64,000 nucleotides of DNA from Rosettibacter firmus (GCF_036860695.1 NZ_JAYKGJ010000001.1:992001-1056000), one strand, 5' to 3'. Shown: positions 37,413-47,500, numbered from the stretch's first letter. Numbers and translations are program-made. Notes: generated by a model from the sequence alone, not told the origin.

Positions 37413-37437
37413 AACTAAAGTCGTTTAGTTCTATTTA

Positions 37438-37514
37438 ATAAAAAAAATCCTGTCAATAAATGACAGGATTGCAAGTAGTGAAGAAATTATTTTAAAAAAA
37501 TTTGTTTATTAGTA
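37438..37514 (-). ncRNA. Possible small RNA or attenuated leader
   Basis: On the minus strand TATATTTG (37527-37520) fits the TAnnTTTG promoter element. About 45 nt after the expected start is a 10-bp perfect stem (AATCCTGTCA with TGACAGGATT, 5-nt loop at 37446-37470) followed by eight T residues. This would make an RNA of about 75 nt. It may be a free small RNA or the leader of the coiled-coil protein gene, whose ATG is 25 nt past the T-run. No known RNA family is recognised. Confidence 0.4.
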
Positions 37515-37658
37515 CGGTTCAAATATAAATTTAGTATGTGATAAATGCTATAAAAATTTTTACGAAATACTTTCACTAATTTCAAAAAATTTGGTTTATT
37601 TACATATTCTTGAAGTTTGAATGTATAGTCTTTATATTTACAACCCAAATTTATTATT

Positions 37659-37732
37659 GGCGAGGTAGCTCAGCAGGTTAGAGCAGTGGAATCATAATCC
37701 ACGTGTCGGGGGTTCGAATCCCTCCCTCGCTA
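37659..37732 (+). tRNA. tRNA with CAU anticodon (elongator Met or Ile2)
   Basis: A complete cloverleaf of 74 nt is visible: acceptor GGCGAGG/CCTCGCT (G1-U72), D-arm GCTC/GAGC, anticodon stem GTGGA/TCCAC with loop ATCATAA (anticodon CAU), a 5-nt variable loop, T-arm with TTCGAAT, discriminator A. CCA is not encoded. The first pair is G-U rather than the unpaired C-A of initiator tRNA, so it is not initiator tRNA. CAU can also mark tRNA-Ile2, where TilS (encoded in this window) makes lysidine; the two cannot be told apart safely by eye. Confidence 0.93.
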
Positions 37733-37754
37733 CATTTTATAATGGAGACAAAGG

Positions 37755-38087
37755 ATGTATACAATATTAGTTTTATTAGCATTATTTATTTCATTTTTAC
37801 TGATTGTAGTTGTACTGCTTCAATCAAGTAAAGGGGGAGGTTTAGCTGGTACATTTGGTGGTGGCCAGTTTGGAACTGTTTTTGGAACAAGAAGAACAGC
37901 TGATTTTCTAAGCAAAGCAACCTGGTGGTTAGCAGGTGCTTTAATAGTTCTTTCTATTTTAATTAATTTATTTTTCTTACCAGGTAAATCAACAGTAGAA
38001 CAAAGAGAGAGTGTAATTCAAGGGGAACAACAAACTATTCCTACTACCCCTGTATTACCACAACAATCGTCTCAACCAACAAAATAA
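37755..38087 (+). CDS. secG: Preprotein translocase subunit SecG
   Basis: The 110-residue protein has two membrane helices (about 3-22 and 55-75) around the conserved SecG loop LLQSSKGGGLAGTFGGGQFGTVFGTRR. SecG supports SecYE during protein export at the inner membrane. The tail beyond residue 80 is polar and rich in Gln and Pro. It begins 22 bp after the tRNA gene and may be transcribed with it. A 13-bp hairpin follows. Confidence 0.95.
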   Translation: MYTILVLLALFISFLLIVVVLLQSSKGGGLAGTFGGGQFGTVFGTRRTADFLSKATWWLAGALIVLSILINLFFLPGKSTVEQRESVIQGEQQTIPTTPVLPQQSSQPTK

Positions 38088-38091
38088 ATTT

Positions 38092-38126
38092 AATGGTTGA
38101 TTGGTATAAGCCAATCAACCATTTAT
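38092..38126 (+). terminator. Terminator after secG
   Basis: A 13-bp perfect stem (AATGGTTGATTGG with CCAATCAACCATT, 6-nt loop) starts 5 nt past the secG stop codon. The following tract is only moderately T-rich (TATTG), so its strength is uncertain. Confidence 0.7.
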
Positions 38127-38177
38127 TGAAATGATAATGAAGCACACCAAAAATCACATCGAAAAATCAAGGGCAAA

Positions 38178-38984
38178 ATGAAAAAGCAAGTAAAACCTGT
38201 AAAAGCATATAATAATATCGAATTTCTTAACTCAAAAGATGCAAGAACTATAAGGATTTTAGCTGAATACTACGAGCCTAAAGCAAGATTCGAAAAAAAT
38301 AAAATTATTGACACAATTGTTTTTTTTGGATCTTCAAGAATTATCTCAAGGAGAGAAGCTCTTAAGTTAGTCAATGAAACAAAAAAAGGGAACACACCTT
38401 CCCTGAAAAAGAAATTTGAACGAGCAGTCAAATTACTTGAGATGTCAAAATATTATGAAGATGCTGTTGAGTTATCAAGAAGACTTACAGAATGGTCAAT
38501 GAAATTAGATGGGAATGGGAATAGATTTATCATTTGCACAGGTGGTGGTCCTGGAATAATGGAAGCTGCAAATAAAGGTGCATATTTAGCAGGTGGCCGA
38601 TCAATTGGATTAAATATAAGTATACCTTATGAGCAATTTGTAAATAAATATGTAGATCCCGAATTATCATTCGAATTTCATTACTTTTTTATGCGTAAAT
38701 TATGGTTTGTTTATTTGGCAAAAGCATTAATAGTCTTTCCAGGCGGTTTTGGAACTATGGACGAGCTTATGGAAGTTCTTACATTAGTTCAAACTAAAAA
38801 AGTTGTTAAAAAAATGAAGATTATTATTTACGACGAAGCTTACTGGCGAGAAATTATAAATTTTGATGCTTTAATTGAACATGGAACAATTAGTAAAGAA
38901 GATATGAAATTATTCGATTTCTGTAATTCAATTGATGAAGCTTTCGAAAAAATAACTAATCATTTTAAAAAATACTTTCTCTAA
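38178..38984 (+). CDS. LOG-family protein (TIGR00730-like Rossmann fold)
   Basis: The 268-residue protein has both signature motifs of the family: CTGGGPGIMEAANKGA (about residue 115) and FPGGFGTMDELMEVLT (about residue 190). Proteins of this group include cytokinin riboside 5'-monophosphate phosphoribohydrolases (LOG) and other nucleotide-processing enzymes. It is longer than plant-type LOG proteins (about 190 residues) because of an N-terminal helical extension of about 85 residues. It probably releases a base or ribose 5-phosphate from nucleotides in the cytoplasm; the physiological substrate is not known. AAGGGC precedes the ATG. Confidence 0.85.
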   Translation: MKKQVKPVKAYNNIEFLNSKDARTIRILAEYYEPKARFEKNKIIDTIVFFGSSRIISRREALKLVNETKKGNTPSLKKKFERAVKLLEMSKYYEDAVELSRRLTEWSMKLDGNGNRFIICTGGGPGIMEAANKGAYLAGGRSIGLNISIPYEQFVNKYVDPELSFEFHYFFMRKLWFVYLAKALIVFPGGFGTMDELMEVLTLVQTKKVVKKMKIIIYDEAYWREIINFDALIEHGTISKEDMKLFDFCNSIDEAFEKITNHFKKYFL

Positions 38985-39012
38985 AAATAAAAAAACCCGT
39001 TTAAAACGGGTC
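38983..39012 (-). terminator. Terminator after rpsU
   Basis: The stem ACCCGTTT/AAACGGGT is followed on the minus strand by TTTTTTATTTTT, a good terminator for rpsU. The convergent plus-strand LOG gene ends 1 bp before the structure and may share it. Confidence 0.8.
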
Positions 39013-39035
39013 TTCCTTTCAAATTGCCAAAAAAA

Positions 39036-39239
39036 TCAGCCTTTCTTCTCTTTGAGTGCCTGCTCTCTTGAAGCTCTCCGTTTTGCTTTAATTAAATCCA
39101 TTCTTTTTTCAATTGATGGCTTTACATAAAAGGTTCTTTTTTTGAATTCCTTTAATATCCCTGAACGTTCGTATTTTTTCTTAAAGCGTTTTAGAGCTTT
39201 ATCGATACTTTCATTTTCTTGAACTGTAATTCCTACCAC
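39036..39239 (-). CDS. rpsU: 30S ribosomal protein S21
   Basis: The 67-residue basic protein matches bS21: ITVQENESIDKALKRFKKKY, GILKEFKKRTFY, KPSIEKRMDLIKAKRRA. It binds the small ribosomal subunit near the 3' end of 16S rRNA. The start is GTG, preceded by an unusually extended AAGGAAGGTGAT, of which AGGTGAT can pair continuously with the anti-Shine-Dalgarno region. The gene is 63 bp downstream of UspA and ends in a strong terminator. Confidence 0.95.
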   Translation of the reverse strand: MVGITVQENESIDKALKRFKKKYERSGILKEFKKRTFYVKPSIEKRMDLIKAKRRASREQALKEKKG

Positions 39240-39302
39240 TCTATATCACCTTCCTTTTATTAGTTTTTAAAATTTTGTGCACCAAACTTAATCTTTTCGA
39301 AT

Positions 39303-39764
39303 TTAATTGTCAACCTTACTTTGGGGTGTTATTACAAGGACAGGGCACTTAGCATATCTTATAACTTTTTCAGCTACACTTCCAAGTAGTGTATGCAAAA
39401 TTCCAGTTCTACCATGTGTTGCAATTACAATTAAACCTTTTTCTACTTCATTAGAATATTTAACTATTTCTTCATAATCAATTCCTTTTCTTAAGACCTG
39501 AATTATTTCTACATTTGAATCATTTTGCAGTTTCTGGGCTGTTTCATTTAACTGTCTTTTGGCTTCTTCTTCCATATTATTCATTATTTCATCTTCGGAA
39601 ACATCAAGAGAATGAACAGCCAGAAATGGTGGAGTCTTTTCCAATACATAAATAAGATGAATCTTAGCTCCTATCTTTTCTGCCAAATCTACTGCATAAT
39701 CGAATGCAGAAAAAGATAATGAACTAAAATCTGTTGGTATTATTATGTTTTTAATGTCAAACAT
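39303..39764 (-). CDS. Universal stress protein (UspA family)
   Basis: A single Usp domain of 153 residues with the start IKNIIIPTDFSSLSFSAFDYAVDLA and the ATP-binding signature THGRTG followed by GSVAEKVIR and CPVLVI. Proteins with this motif usually bind ATP. It follows the ECF sigma factor gene by 12 bp on the same strand, so the two are surely cotranscribed, which points to a stress response under that sigma factor. Confidence 0.93.
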   Translation of the reverse strand: MFDIKNIIIPTDFSSLSFSAFDYAVDLAEKIGAKIHLIYVLEKTPPFLAVHSLDVSEDEIMNNMEEEAKRQLNETAQKLQNDSNVEIIQVLRKGIDYEEIVKYSNEVEKGLIVIATHGRTGILHTLLGSVAEKVIRYAKCPVLVITPQSKVDN

Positions 39765-39776
39765 AATTAACTCTAT

Positions 39777-40397
39777 TTAATTATTATCAAAACTTTTATT
39801 TTTTCTTTTGGAGAAAATATAACCTTTATCTTTAGCATAATCATACAATAAAGAATAGAGCATTTTTCGTGCACGGTGCAATCTTGATCTTACTGTTCCA
39901 ACTGGTATATCGACAAAATCAGCTATTTCTTCGTAACTAAATCCTTCAATATCACTAAGAATTATTACAGTTCTAAAATCTTCTGGCAATTTGTTGATTG
40001 CTTCGGAGATTTCATCGTCCAGTGTTTTACTAAAAGCATCTTCTTCGTAATGATTAGATTGAACTTCATCTGATTTTATTGTTTCATAAAAATTCTGAAC
40101 ATCTTCATAATCAACTTTGTTAGGTTCTTTAATATGTTTTCTATAATCGTTGATGAAGGAATTTTTCATTATTCTAAAAAGCCAGGCTTTACAGTTTGTT
40201 CCTTTTTCGAACTTGTCAAAAAATCGAAATGCTTTTAAATAAGTTTCCTGAACAAGATCATCGGCATCTTCTTCGTCGCCAGTTAATCTGAGAGCAAAAT
40301 TATACAACGCATTCATATGAGGAATAGCTTCTTTCTGAAAATCTTCATAAAGCTCTTTTAACCTATCGTTCGATATTTCATTTTCCAGTTCTTGCAT
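39777..40397 (-). CDS. ECF-type RNA polymerase sigma factor
   Basis: This 206-residue protein has region 2 (FALRLTGDEEDADDLVQETYLKAFRFFDKF, WLFRIMKNSFINDYRK) and region 4 (LPEDFRTVIILSDIEGFSYEEIADF, VGTVRSRLHRARKML) of group IV sigma factors, joined by an acidic linker. It resembles the SigR/RpoE-like branch. It lies 28 bp after the M14 peptidase gene and directly before UspA. No anti-sigma gene is next to it, which is unusual for this type. The target promoters are unknown. Confidence 0.93.
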   Translation of the reverse strand: MQELENEISNDRLKELYEDFQKEAIPHMNALYNFALRLTGDEEDADDLVQETYLKAFRFFDKFEKGTNCKAWLFRIMKNSFINDYRKHIKEPNKVDYEDVQNFYETIKSDEVQSNHYEEDAFSKTLDDEISEAINKLPEDFRTVIILSDIEGFSYEEIADFVDIPVGTVRSRLHRARKMLYSLLYDYAKDKGYIFSKRKNKSFDNN

Positions 40398-40425
40398 TTC
40401 AATTTCATAAATTATATATGTAAAA

Positions 40426-41817
40426 TTAATGAATAATAAGACTATTTAATATTCTTGTTTCTGAATCATTCAGAATTTGAAAAAATCCATTAATAACAAT
40501 ATAAGTTTTATCTTTTCCTTTGCTGATGATCAAATTTGCATATTCATCCACAGCTAATTGAGGTTTGTAGTTATCATAACATAACATATTAATCGGTAAA
40601 TTAATATAGTCCTTTGTAAATTTATTATTAAATCTAATATATCCATAACCAGCAGAAAGTAAAGATTTATATTGAAGTTTTTCAAAATCCATTTGTTCTG
40701 TAGCTGAATAAATTTTTGTTACATCAACATTATAACCATCAAGTATATATTCTTCGATACCAAATTTAATTGATAAATCTCCTATCTCTTTTATTTTACC
40801 TACAAAATAAAAGTTATTGGTTTCACTATCATATTTTCTTTCTCTATTAATTCCTATATCTACTGTAAAGGAATTATCATTCTTTTTGATTTTTAAATTT
40901 CTTAAAAGCAAATCGAACAGCAACTGATTATTTTCTGGAATTGAAAAGTAATCTAAATAGTTACTTTCATTAAATTTTTCTGTGGCAATAAAATAAAAAG
41001 CAGAAAGTAAAGAAATAAAATTTAATTTTCTGATTTTTGTTTTTGTCGGATCTTCTCTTAAGAAACCTGATTCAATTAATATAGAACTTATGCCTGTTTT
41101 TGTAAAATTATCTCCAAATGATCTTGGTTCGTGGTCATCATCATATCTTGCAATATTAAATGGAATAAATTCTTTCAATATTTCTGATATTTTAACGATG
41201 AGTTTCATACTTATCTTACGAGTTTCTGTAATACTTTTATCAAAATCTGATGGTGGTGCAAGCATAGAAATTGCTGCTAAGTTATTGCTTCTACCAGCAG
41301 TGTAATAATTATTCTGGTCGTGAAGATTAAAAGCAAATTTAGGTTTTATTCTATTTGCAATATCCCATAAAATTTTTGATTCATACGATTCACATCTTAT
41401 AGCATCTCGATTCAAATCAATATTAAGTGAATTTTCTCTTTGAAATTTTTCTGCTCCATCTGGATTTAACATTGGTATAAAAAATATTTTTAATTTATTA
41501 AGAATCATTTCTTTCTCGTGTTTATACTCATCATCTTCAAGAAAAAAGTTTATCAAGTCAAATATAGTTGCTGTTGCTGTAGGTTCATCACCATGCATCT
41601 GACTCCATGCAAGAACACAAATATTTCCTTCCCCAAGCGAAATAGAATAAATTTCTCTACCTTCAATTGAATAACCAGCTAATTCTACACTAACATTATT
41701 TTTCTCTTTTAAACTTTCAATCAAATTTTTTATTTGTGAATGTTTTAATAAAGGTAGCGATAATTTTTTTTCTATATACTTTTCGTAATTTTCATAAATT
41801 GATTTGAAACTCATCAT
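40426..41817 (-). CDS. M14-family zinc carboxypeptidase-like protein, cytoplasmic
   Basis: The N-terminal half (about 40-280) is an M14 domain: zinc ligands in MHGDEPTATA (HxxE) and NLHDQNNYY, plus IDLNRDA and ILIESGF, which carry the substrate-binding Arg and the catalytic Glu. The remaining 180 residues are an unassigned beta-rich C-terminal part. No signal peptide is seen, so it acts inside the cell, unlike many secreted M14 enzymes. Peptide or amino-acyl substrates are likely. Two ATG codons in tandem begin the frame. It is the first gene of the run with the sigma factor and UspA. Confidence 0.82.
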   Translation of the reverse strand: MMSFKSIYENYEKYIEKKLSLPLLKHSQIKNLIESLKEKNNVSVELAGYSIEGREIYSISLGEGNICVLAWSQMHGDEPTATATIFDLINFFLEDDEYKHEKEMILNKLKIFFIPMLNPDGAEKFQRENSLNIDLNRDAIRCESYESKILWDIANRIKPKFAFNLHDQNNYYTAGRSNNLAAISMLAPPSDFDKSITETRKISMKLIVKISEILKEFIPFNIARYDDDHEPRSFGDNFTKTGISSILIESGFLREDPTKTKIRKLNFISLLSAFYFIATEKFNESNYLDYFSIPENNQLLFDLLLRNLKIKKNDNSFTVDIGINRERKYDSETNNFYFVGKIKEIGDLSIKFGIEEYILDGYNVDVTKIYSATEQMDFEKLQYKSLLSAGYGYIRFNNKFTKDYINLPINMLCYDNYKPQLAVDEYANLIISKGKDKTYIVINGFFQILNDSETRILNSLIIH

Positions 41818-41918
41818 ATTTAATTTATGTTTTATTTATTGATTTATGTTACTAACTTAATGCAAATTTAATTAGCAAGTTATAATTATTAAAGTACAAT
41901 AAAAAATACGGAGCTATT

Positions 41919-42458
41919 ATGTCAACTGATACACTAAAAATAGGCTCAAAAGCACCTGATTTTAATTTACCTGCAGTCGATGGTAATACCTATTCTCTAA
42001 ATTCATTTAAAGACAAGGAAGCTTTAATTGTAATTTTTAGTTGCAATCATTGTCCATATGTTCGTGCATACGAAGATAGAATTATTCAAATTCAGAATGA
42101 TTATAAAGACAAACTACAAATTGTAGCTATTAATTCGAATGATACTAAAAATTATCCAGAAGATTCTTTCGAAGAGATGATAAAAAGAGCAAAAGAAAAA
42201 AAATTTAATTTCCCTTATTTGAGAGACGAGACTCAGGAAATTGCAAAAGCTTATGGTGCAACACACACTCCTGAAATATTTTTATTCGATAAAGAGCGTA
42301 AACTTGTTTTTCACGGAAAGATAGATGATAACTGGCAGGAACCAGAAAAAGTTAAAACTCCATATCTTAGAAATGCAATCGATGAATTACTATCTGGAAA
42401 AGCAATTTCAGTCCCTGAAACATTTACAATTGGTTGTACTATCAAGTGGAAAACTTAA
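41919..42458 (+). CDS. Thioredoxin-fold/AhpC-TSA-type protein
   Basis: The 179-residue protein begins with the peroxiredoxin-like APDFNLPAVDGNTYSLNSFK and has a redox motif CNHCPYVRAYEDR (CxxC) at about residues 46-49. The later GATHTPEIFLFDKERKLVFHGKIDD contains the cis-proline of thioredoxin folds. It is the widespread thioredoxin family protein type found as a single gene in many phyla, possibly a thiol peroxidase or reductase in the cytoplasm. CGGAG is well placed before the ATG. No signal peptide. Confidence 0.87.
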   Translation: MSTDTLKIGSKAPDFNLPAVDGNTYSLNSFKDKEALIVIFSCNHCPYVRAYEDRIIQIQNDYKDKLQIVAINSNDTKNYPEDSFEEMIKRAKEKKFNFPYLRDETQEIAKAYGATHTPEIFLFDKERKLVFHGKIDDNWQEPEKVKTPYLRNAIDELLSGKAISVPETFTIGCTIKWKT

Positions 42459-42517
42459 AACTCAAGAGTCTAAATAATAAGTGTAAATAAAAAGTAAAAA
42501 TCAGGGATTATAAAATT

Positions 42518-43246
42518 TTATAACAAAATTTCACCAAAATTATCTTCATAATGTTGAATTTCTTTTAATGGTTGTGGTGAAATTGCAAAACAATAGAGTG
42601 GATATAATTGAGTAATCATTTTTATTGTTTCAAGTATAATTTCATCAGAGAATAAAATTTTATCAGGAATATTTTTATTCCTTTCTAAAAGGATAAAATC
42701 AATATTTTCTAAAAAATGAAGATGATTTTGTGAATTGAATTTTTTTACTATTAATTGTGAATTATTCTCAAGATCAGAAAGAGAATAGTTGTTATCAATT
42801 TTGTATTTGTTGCATATATTAATAATTTCTTTTTTGTACCTTAAAAGATTTTGTCCGAAATAAAGATTATTTCCCTTTTTACGATTAATAAACATTCCCA
42901 TAGCAAAACTTCGTGAATCAAAGTAAAGATAAAATTCACTGTCAAGTTTAAATCTACCAAAATGAATCAACAAAAAAGTTCTATACGGCTCCCCTTTTGC
43001 AAATCGCATATCTTTATTAAGTCGCATTATCGTTTCGTTAAACTTTGGTTCGGAGCGAATAGCAGGATTTAATCTATTTAAGAAAGGAGCAATTTCAGAA
43101 ATAAAAGATTTAGCAGGTTCAATTAAATATTTTTGATATCGTAATTTATTCTTATGAAACCATTCTATATTATTATTTTTTTCGAGATCTCTGAAAAATT
43201 TAAATACTTCTTCACTAAATCCATTAAACTTTGTATTGCTTTTCAA
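42518..43246 (-). CDS. DUF2461-family protein
   Basis: The 242-residue protein shows the DUF2461 (TIGR02453) pattern: FRDLEKNNNIEWFHKNKLRYQ near the N-terminus, then a block with RLNKDMRFAKGEPYRTF and a later FYLYFDSRSFAMGMF. The biochemical function of the family is unknown. The gene overlaps the beta-barrel protein gene by 4 bp in the ATGA manner, suggesting translational coupling. Confidence 0.8.
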   Translation of the reverse strand: MKSNTKFNGFSEEVFKFFRDLEKNNNIEWFHKNKLRYQKYLIEPAKSFISEIAPFLNRLNPAIRSEPKFNETIMRLNKDMRFAKGEPYRTFLLIHFGRFKLDSEFYLYFDSRSFAMGMFINRKKGNNLYFGQNLLRYKKEIINICNKYKIDNNYSLSDLENNSQLIVKKFNSQNHLHFLENIDFILLERNKNIPDKILFSDEIILETIKMITQLYPLYCFAISPQPLKEIQHYEDNFGEILL

Positions 43247-43884
43247 TACATTATTCCAAGATTTAATGTTAAATAAAAATGTCCAAAATTTTTTCTAAAT
43301 CTATCCTTCATATTTTCAACACCTTTGTCAAAAAGGTGAACATAGTAGTATCTGATATTTATACCAGCAAGATTTTTTTTACTAATTCCAAAATTAGCAC
43401 CAAGTCCTATATATCCCCCAACAGCATAATGCATTTTTGCTTTATTAAATGCCGAGAAAAAATCTGTTGTATATGGTTTTGAAACTACAAAAGTAGGACC
43501 AATTCCTGCATTAATATATGGTCGTAAATTATCTGTAAGAATATCATAAAACAATCTATATTGAACACCAAAATTTAATGGTATTAAAAAAACATTATTT
43601 ACTTTTCCCAGTACAAATGTATTACCATACCAATCAACATATTCAACTTCACGTTCATCTTTTGATTCGGAGATTGAAATATCTGCAAAGCCAGTTATTG
43701 TTGGAGTAAAATTCTTTCTAATGAATGCACCTAATCCAAATCCCCCTTCTCCAAACATTAAATCAATTCCCCAGCTATGTTCTGGAAATTTTTCAGGTTC
43801 TTTTTCTGGTGCTAATTCTCCTATTCTTTGAGCACTAATTTGCACCGATGTAATTATAGCCAATAAATAAATAAATTTTTTCAT
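43243..43884 (-). CDS. Outer-membrane beta-barrel protein (porin/OmpA-barrel-like)
   Basis: The 213-residue protein has a signal peptide (1-18, ending ISAQ) and alternating amphipathic strands with Gly and aromatic residues (GFGLGAFIRKNFTPTITGFADI, NFGVQYRLFYDI, RPYINAGIGPTFVV, AGINIRYYYVHLF). It ends in a long strand (HFYLTLNLGIMY). It is predicted to be an 8-stranded outer-membrane barrel of unknown role. AGAGATGAGA lies before the ATG. Confidence 0.78.
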   Translation of the reverse strand: MKKFIYLLAIITSVQISAQRIGELAPEKEPEKFPEHSWGIDLMFGEGGFGLGAFIRKNFTPTITGFADISISESKDEREVEYVDWYGNTFVLGKVNNVFLIPLNFGVQYRLFYDILTDNLRPYINAGIGPTFVVSKPYTTDFFSAFNKAKMHYAVGGYIGLGANFGISKKNLAGINIRYYYVHLFDKGVENMKDRFRKNFGHFYLTLNLGIMY

Positions 43885-43992
43885 ATTCTCATCTCTTTCA
43901 TAAACTTGTTATTAAAATTATATTTTATATATTAAAAATCAATAAAGGAATTTTTAAATGTTTTACAAACTAATAATTCGTCAGGTTCTCAG

Positions 43993-44508
43993 ATGGCAAC
44001 TAATCTTGAATTAAAAATTAAAATTGATTCGCCAATTCCTTACGAGAGAAAATTAAAAACTAATGGAATTAAACACATTCAAACATTAAAACAAAAAGAT
44101 ATTTATTATAAATACAATGATAGTCTTTTGAAATTACGCATTGAAAAAAACAAATATTATTTAATCAAGTACTTAAGAAATGAAATTGGTAAACGATGGA
44201 GTAATTATGAAATACTTGAATTAAAAGGGAAAAATCCAGAAAAATTTTTATCGAATATTTTTTGTATCGAGAATATAATAGAAAAAACAAGGAAATTATA
44301 TCTTTATAAAAATACAAGAATCCACATAGATAATGTAAAAAATCTGGGCTGGTTTTTAGAATTAGAATCAGTTGTTAATAGTAACAAAAAAGAAGCTTCG
44401 AAAGAATTTAAAGAAGTAGTTAATTTTCTTGAAATTGATTTATCGAATCAAATTAGAAAATCATATAAAGAATTATTAAAAAATGATTCTAACAAAATTA
44501 AACATTGA
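43993..44508 (+). CDS. Divergent CYTH-domain protein
   Basis: A 171-residue single-domain protein that resembles class IV adenylate cyclase/CYTH proteins: NLELKIKID at the N-terminus stands where ExExK is expected, followed by KQKDIYYKYNDSLLKLRIEKNKYYLIKY, the typical substrate-binding strand pair, and later WFLELESV. In the first motif the second acidic residue is Lys (ExKxK), so catalysis as a cyclase or triphosphatase is doubtful. It overlaps the next gene by 26 bp, implying coupling with the AddB-like nuclease. Confidence 0.7.
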   Translation: MATNLELKIKIDSPIPYERKLKTNGIKHIQTLKQKDIYYKYNDSLLKLRIEKNKYYLIKYLRNEIGKRWSNYEILELKGKNPEKFLSNIFCIENIIEKTRKLYLYKNTRIHIDNVKNLGWFLELESVVNSNKKEASKEFKEVVNFLEIDLSNQIRKSYKELLKNDSNKIKH

Positions 44509-47500
44509 AAAAGTTGATATTGATTATCTCATTAATGAAAAAATAACAGATAATACAGTATCTGAGCTTCTACTTATTGTACCGACAAATAGAAAAGTAA
44601 GAAATCTCAAGAAAGATATAATTTCATTAATGCCTTCACGTTCTGCTGTAGAATTAAATATAGAAACATTGGGCACTTTTTCATCTAAAATTTTAAATCA
44701 TATAAAACCTTTTAGACAATTAAGTGAAGCAGCATCTATTGTTTTTATCAAACAATGTTTTACAGAAATAAAACCAAAATATTTTTCTATCTACAAAAAT
44801 GAAGTTCCTTTCGGTACACTTGATAGAATAAAGAATGTAATTACTGAATATAAACGTCATGGAATAACACCGTCTCATCTACGGGAAGAAGCAGAAAAAC
44901 TTAATAAGTCAGAAAAATTTAAAACTCTCGATATAGCAGATATATACGAAAAGTATATTAACAAATGTTATACTGTCAATTCATTTGATATAGGTGATGT
45001 GTATACAAATCTACTTAACATAAACCAAGAAGTGTTCTGCAAACATTTTTCATCTTTATATCGAGAAGTAAAAATAGTAATCATAACTGGATTTAATGAA
45101 TTTACAAATCCTGAAATAGAAATAATAAATCGTCTTTCACATTTTAGTAAGATTAAACTTTACATCAACTTAGATTACAATGAAAATAATAAACTTCTTT
45201 TTTCTCATCTGGATAAGTGTTATAGAAAGTTTGTCGATTTAGGTTTTAAAAATGTAGAAGATATAAGTGAATCGCACCTGCCTGAATTTAGAATGTTAAT
45301 TCGGAATGAGTTATTTAAACAATTTCCAGAAGAAAAAAAATACGATTATAGACACAATATTTATAAAATAATTGGATTCGATAGAGAAAATGAAGTAGAA
45401 CTGATTTCAAAACAAATAAAAAATTTAATACGTACCGAAAATGTAAATCCTGATAAAATTTGTGTTGCATTTAATTTAATACAGAACTATTCATTAATTG
45501 TAAGAGATGTTTTTTCAAAAAATGGTATCCCTTTCAATCTTACTGATAGACTCAGACTTGACAATTCAAATCCAGTCAAAGCAATAATCAATTTACTTGA
45601 GATAGCAGAAAATGATTATTACTATCAAAATATTTTTCGAGCATTAAACAGTGGATTTATAAATCTAAACAATATCGATTTATTTAATCTGTATAAAATT
45701 TCTTCGGAATTAAAAATTGTTTCTGGAAAAGAAAACTGGATTAATATTATTAATGATCATCTCAACAACATAGAAACATATGATGAAAATGATAATAGAA
45801 AAGATAAAATTGCAGCATTAACCAAAGCTTTAGAAGATATTAAATTGATTACAACTTTATTAGAACCTTTCGAACAAAAACAAACTATAAATCAATTCAG
45901 AGAAAATCTTTTCAATTTAATTATAAAATCAGGATTGCCGCTAAAGTTATTATCGTTAGAATATAATCAGGAAGAAAACATTAGAGGTTTTAATAAATTC
46001 ATAGAAACAATAAATGAAATTTTCGATTTACTTGAAGAAGAAAAAGGAAAAGATGAAAAATATTCTCTCCACTTTTTTATGGATCAAATTAGAACAGCAT
46101 GCAGCTGGGCAAGATTTAATATCAAAGAAAAATCCAGTTATGGAGTTCTAATTACAAACTTAGAAGAAATACGTGGACTTAACTTCGATTATTTATTTAT
46201 TGGTGGATTGTGCGATGGTGATATTCCAACAAGATATAATCCCGAAATTTTTTCAACTGGAAAATTTAGAAAGCAAGCTTTTATTCATCAAACCGAAGAA
46301 AGAAATCTTTTTTATCAAGCTCTTAATTGCTGGAATAAAAAATTATTTTTGAGTTATCCACTTACAGATAATGGAAGAGAAACTGTTGCCTCTGCATTTT
46401 TAAAAGAGTTTGATAAAATATTTATTACCAGTGAAATAAAAGAAAATGAATTATTTACGAAAATTTATTCACTTGAAGAATTACAAGTATATGCAGGCAA
46501 AAATCTCTGGGCATTAAACTTACTTCAAAAAAATTTTAATGTTGATAAAGATCATCTTCAGAAATCAATTGATGTAGAAAAACAAAGAGAAGAAAACATT
46601 TTATCCGAATCAATTTATAATGGCTTTTTATTGACAGACGTAGATTATAAGATAAATATTGAAGAAATATTAAATTCATTTACCCAGAAACAATATTCAA
46701 TATCACAACTCGAAACTTACGCTTTATGTCCATTCAAATTTTTCATTGAAAGAGTATTGGGAATTAAAATAATTGAAGAACCAAAAGAAGAAATCGAAGC
46801 AATTGAGCTTGGTAGAATTTTACATTCCATTTTGTTTGAGTTCTATACAAAAATTAAAAAAGTAAAAATAGATTTAAGAAATTGCAGTAATGCAGAACTT
46901 GAAAATGCAAAGGAATTAATTCTTAATATTGCAAATAAAAAAATAGAACAATCACTTTTTAAATCACCATTAACATTTTATGAAAAAGAATTACTCACAG
47001 GAATAGATGGAAATTTAGATGATTCAATTTTAGGAAAATTTATTGAATATGAATCATCTTTACACGATGAGTATGAACCCAGATTTTTTGAAGTGCAGTT
47101 TGGAGCAATGAATGTTGAAGAAGCAGATAATGAACTAAGTACACTGGAACCAATTAAAATTGATCAACTTAAATTACGTGGAAAGATTGACAGAATAGAA
47201 TTATCTAATAATGATAACTCTTTTAATATTGTTGATTATAAATTAAGTGGAGACAAACCCAAAACACGAGAACTCAAACATGGAATCTCTTTACAACTGC
47301 CAGTTTACTTATATGCTGCTTCAGAATTACTGAAAGATAAGTATGGATACAATTTCACCCCAAACGAAATGATAATCTATTCATTGAAATACTCAGAAGA
47401 AGAATTTGGCAAACAAAAAATTTCTTTAGGAAGAAGTAAAGAATTTCAGAGTATGCAGGAATTAATTGACAATACCATTTTACATATTAAAAACTATGTA

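Noticed and set aside
39036-39262. The very strong ribosome binding site of rpsU as a sign of S21 self-regulation, as reported in Flavobacterium
   Set aside because: Strong AGGAG or AGGTG sites are found before many other genes in this window, so rpsU is not an exception here and the argument does not hold.
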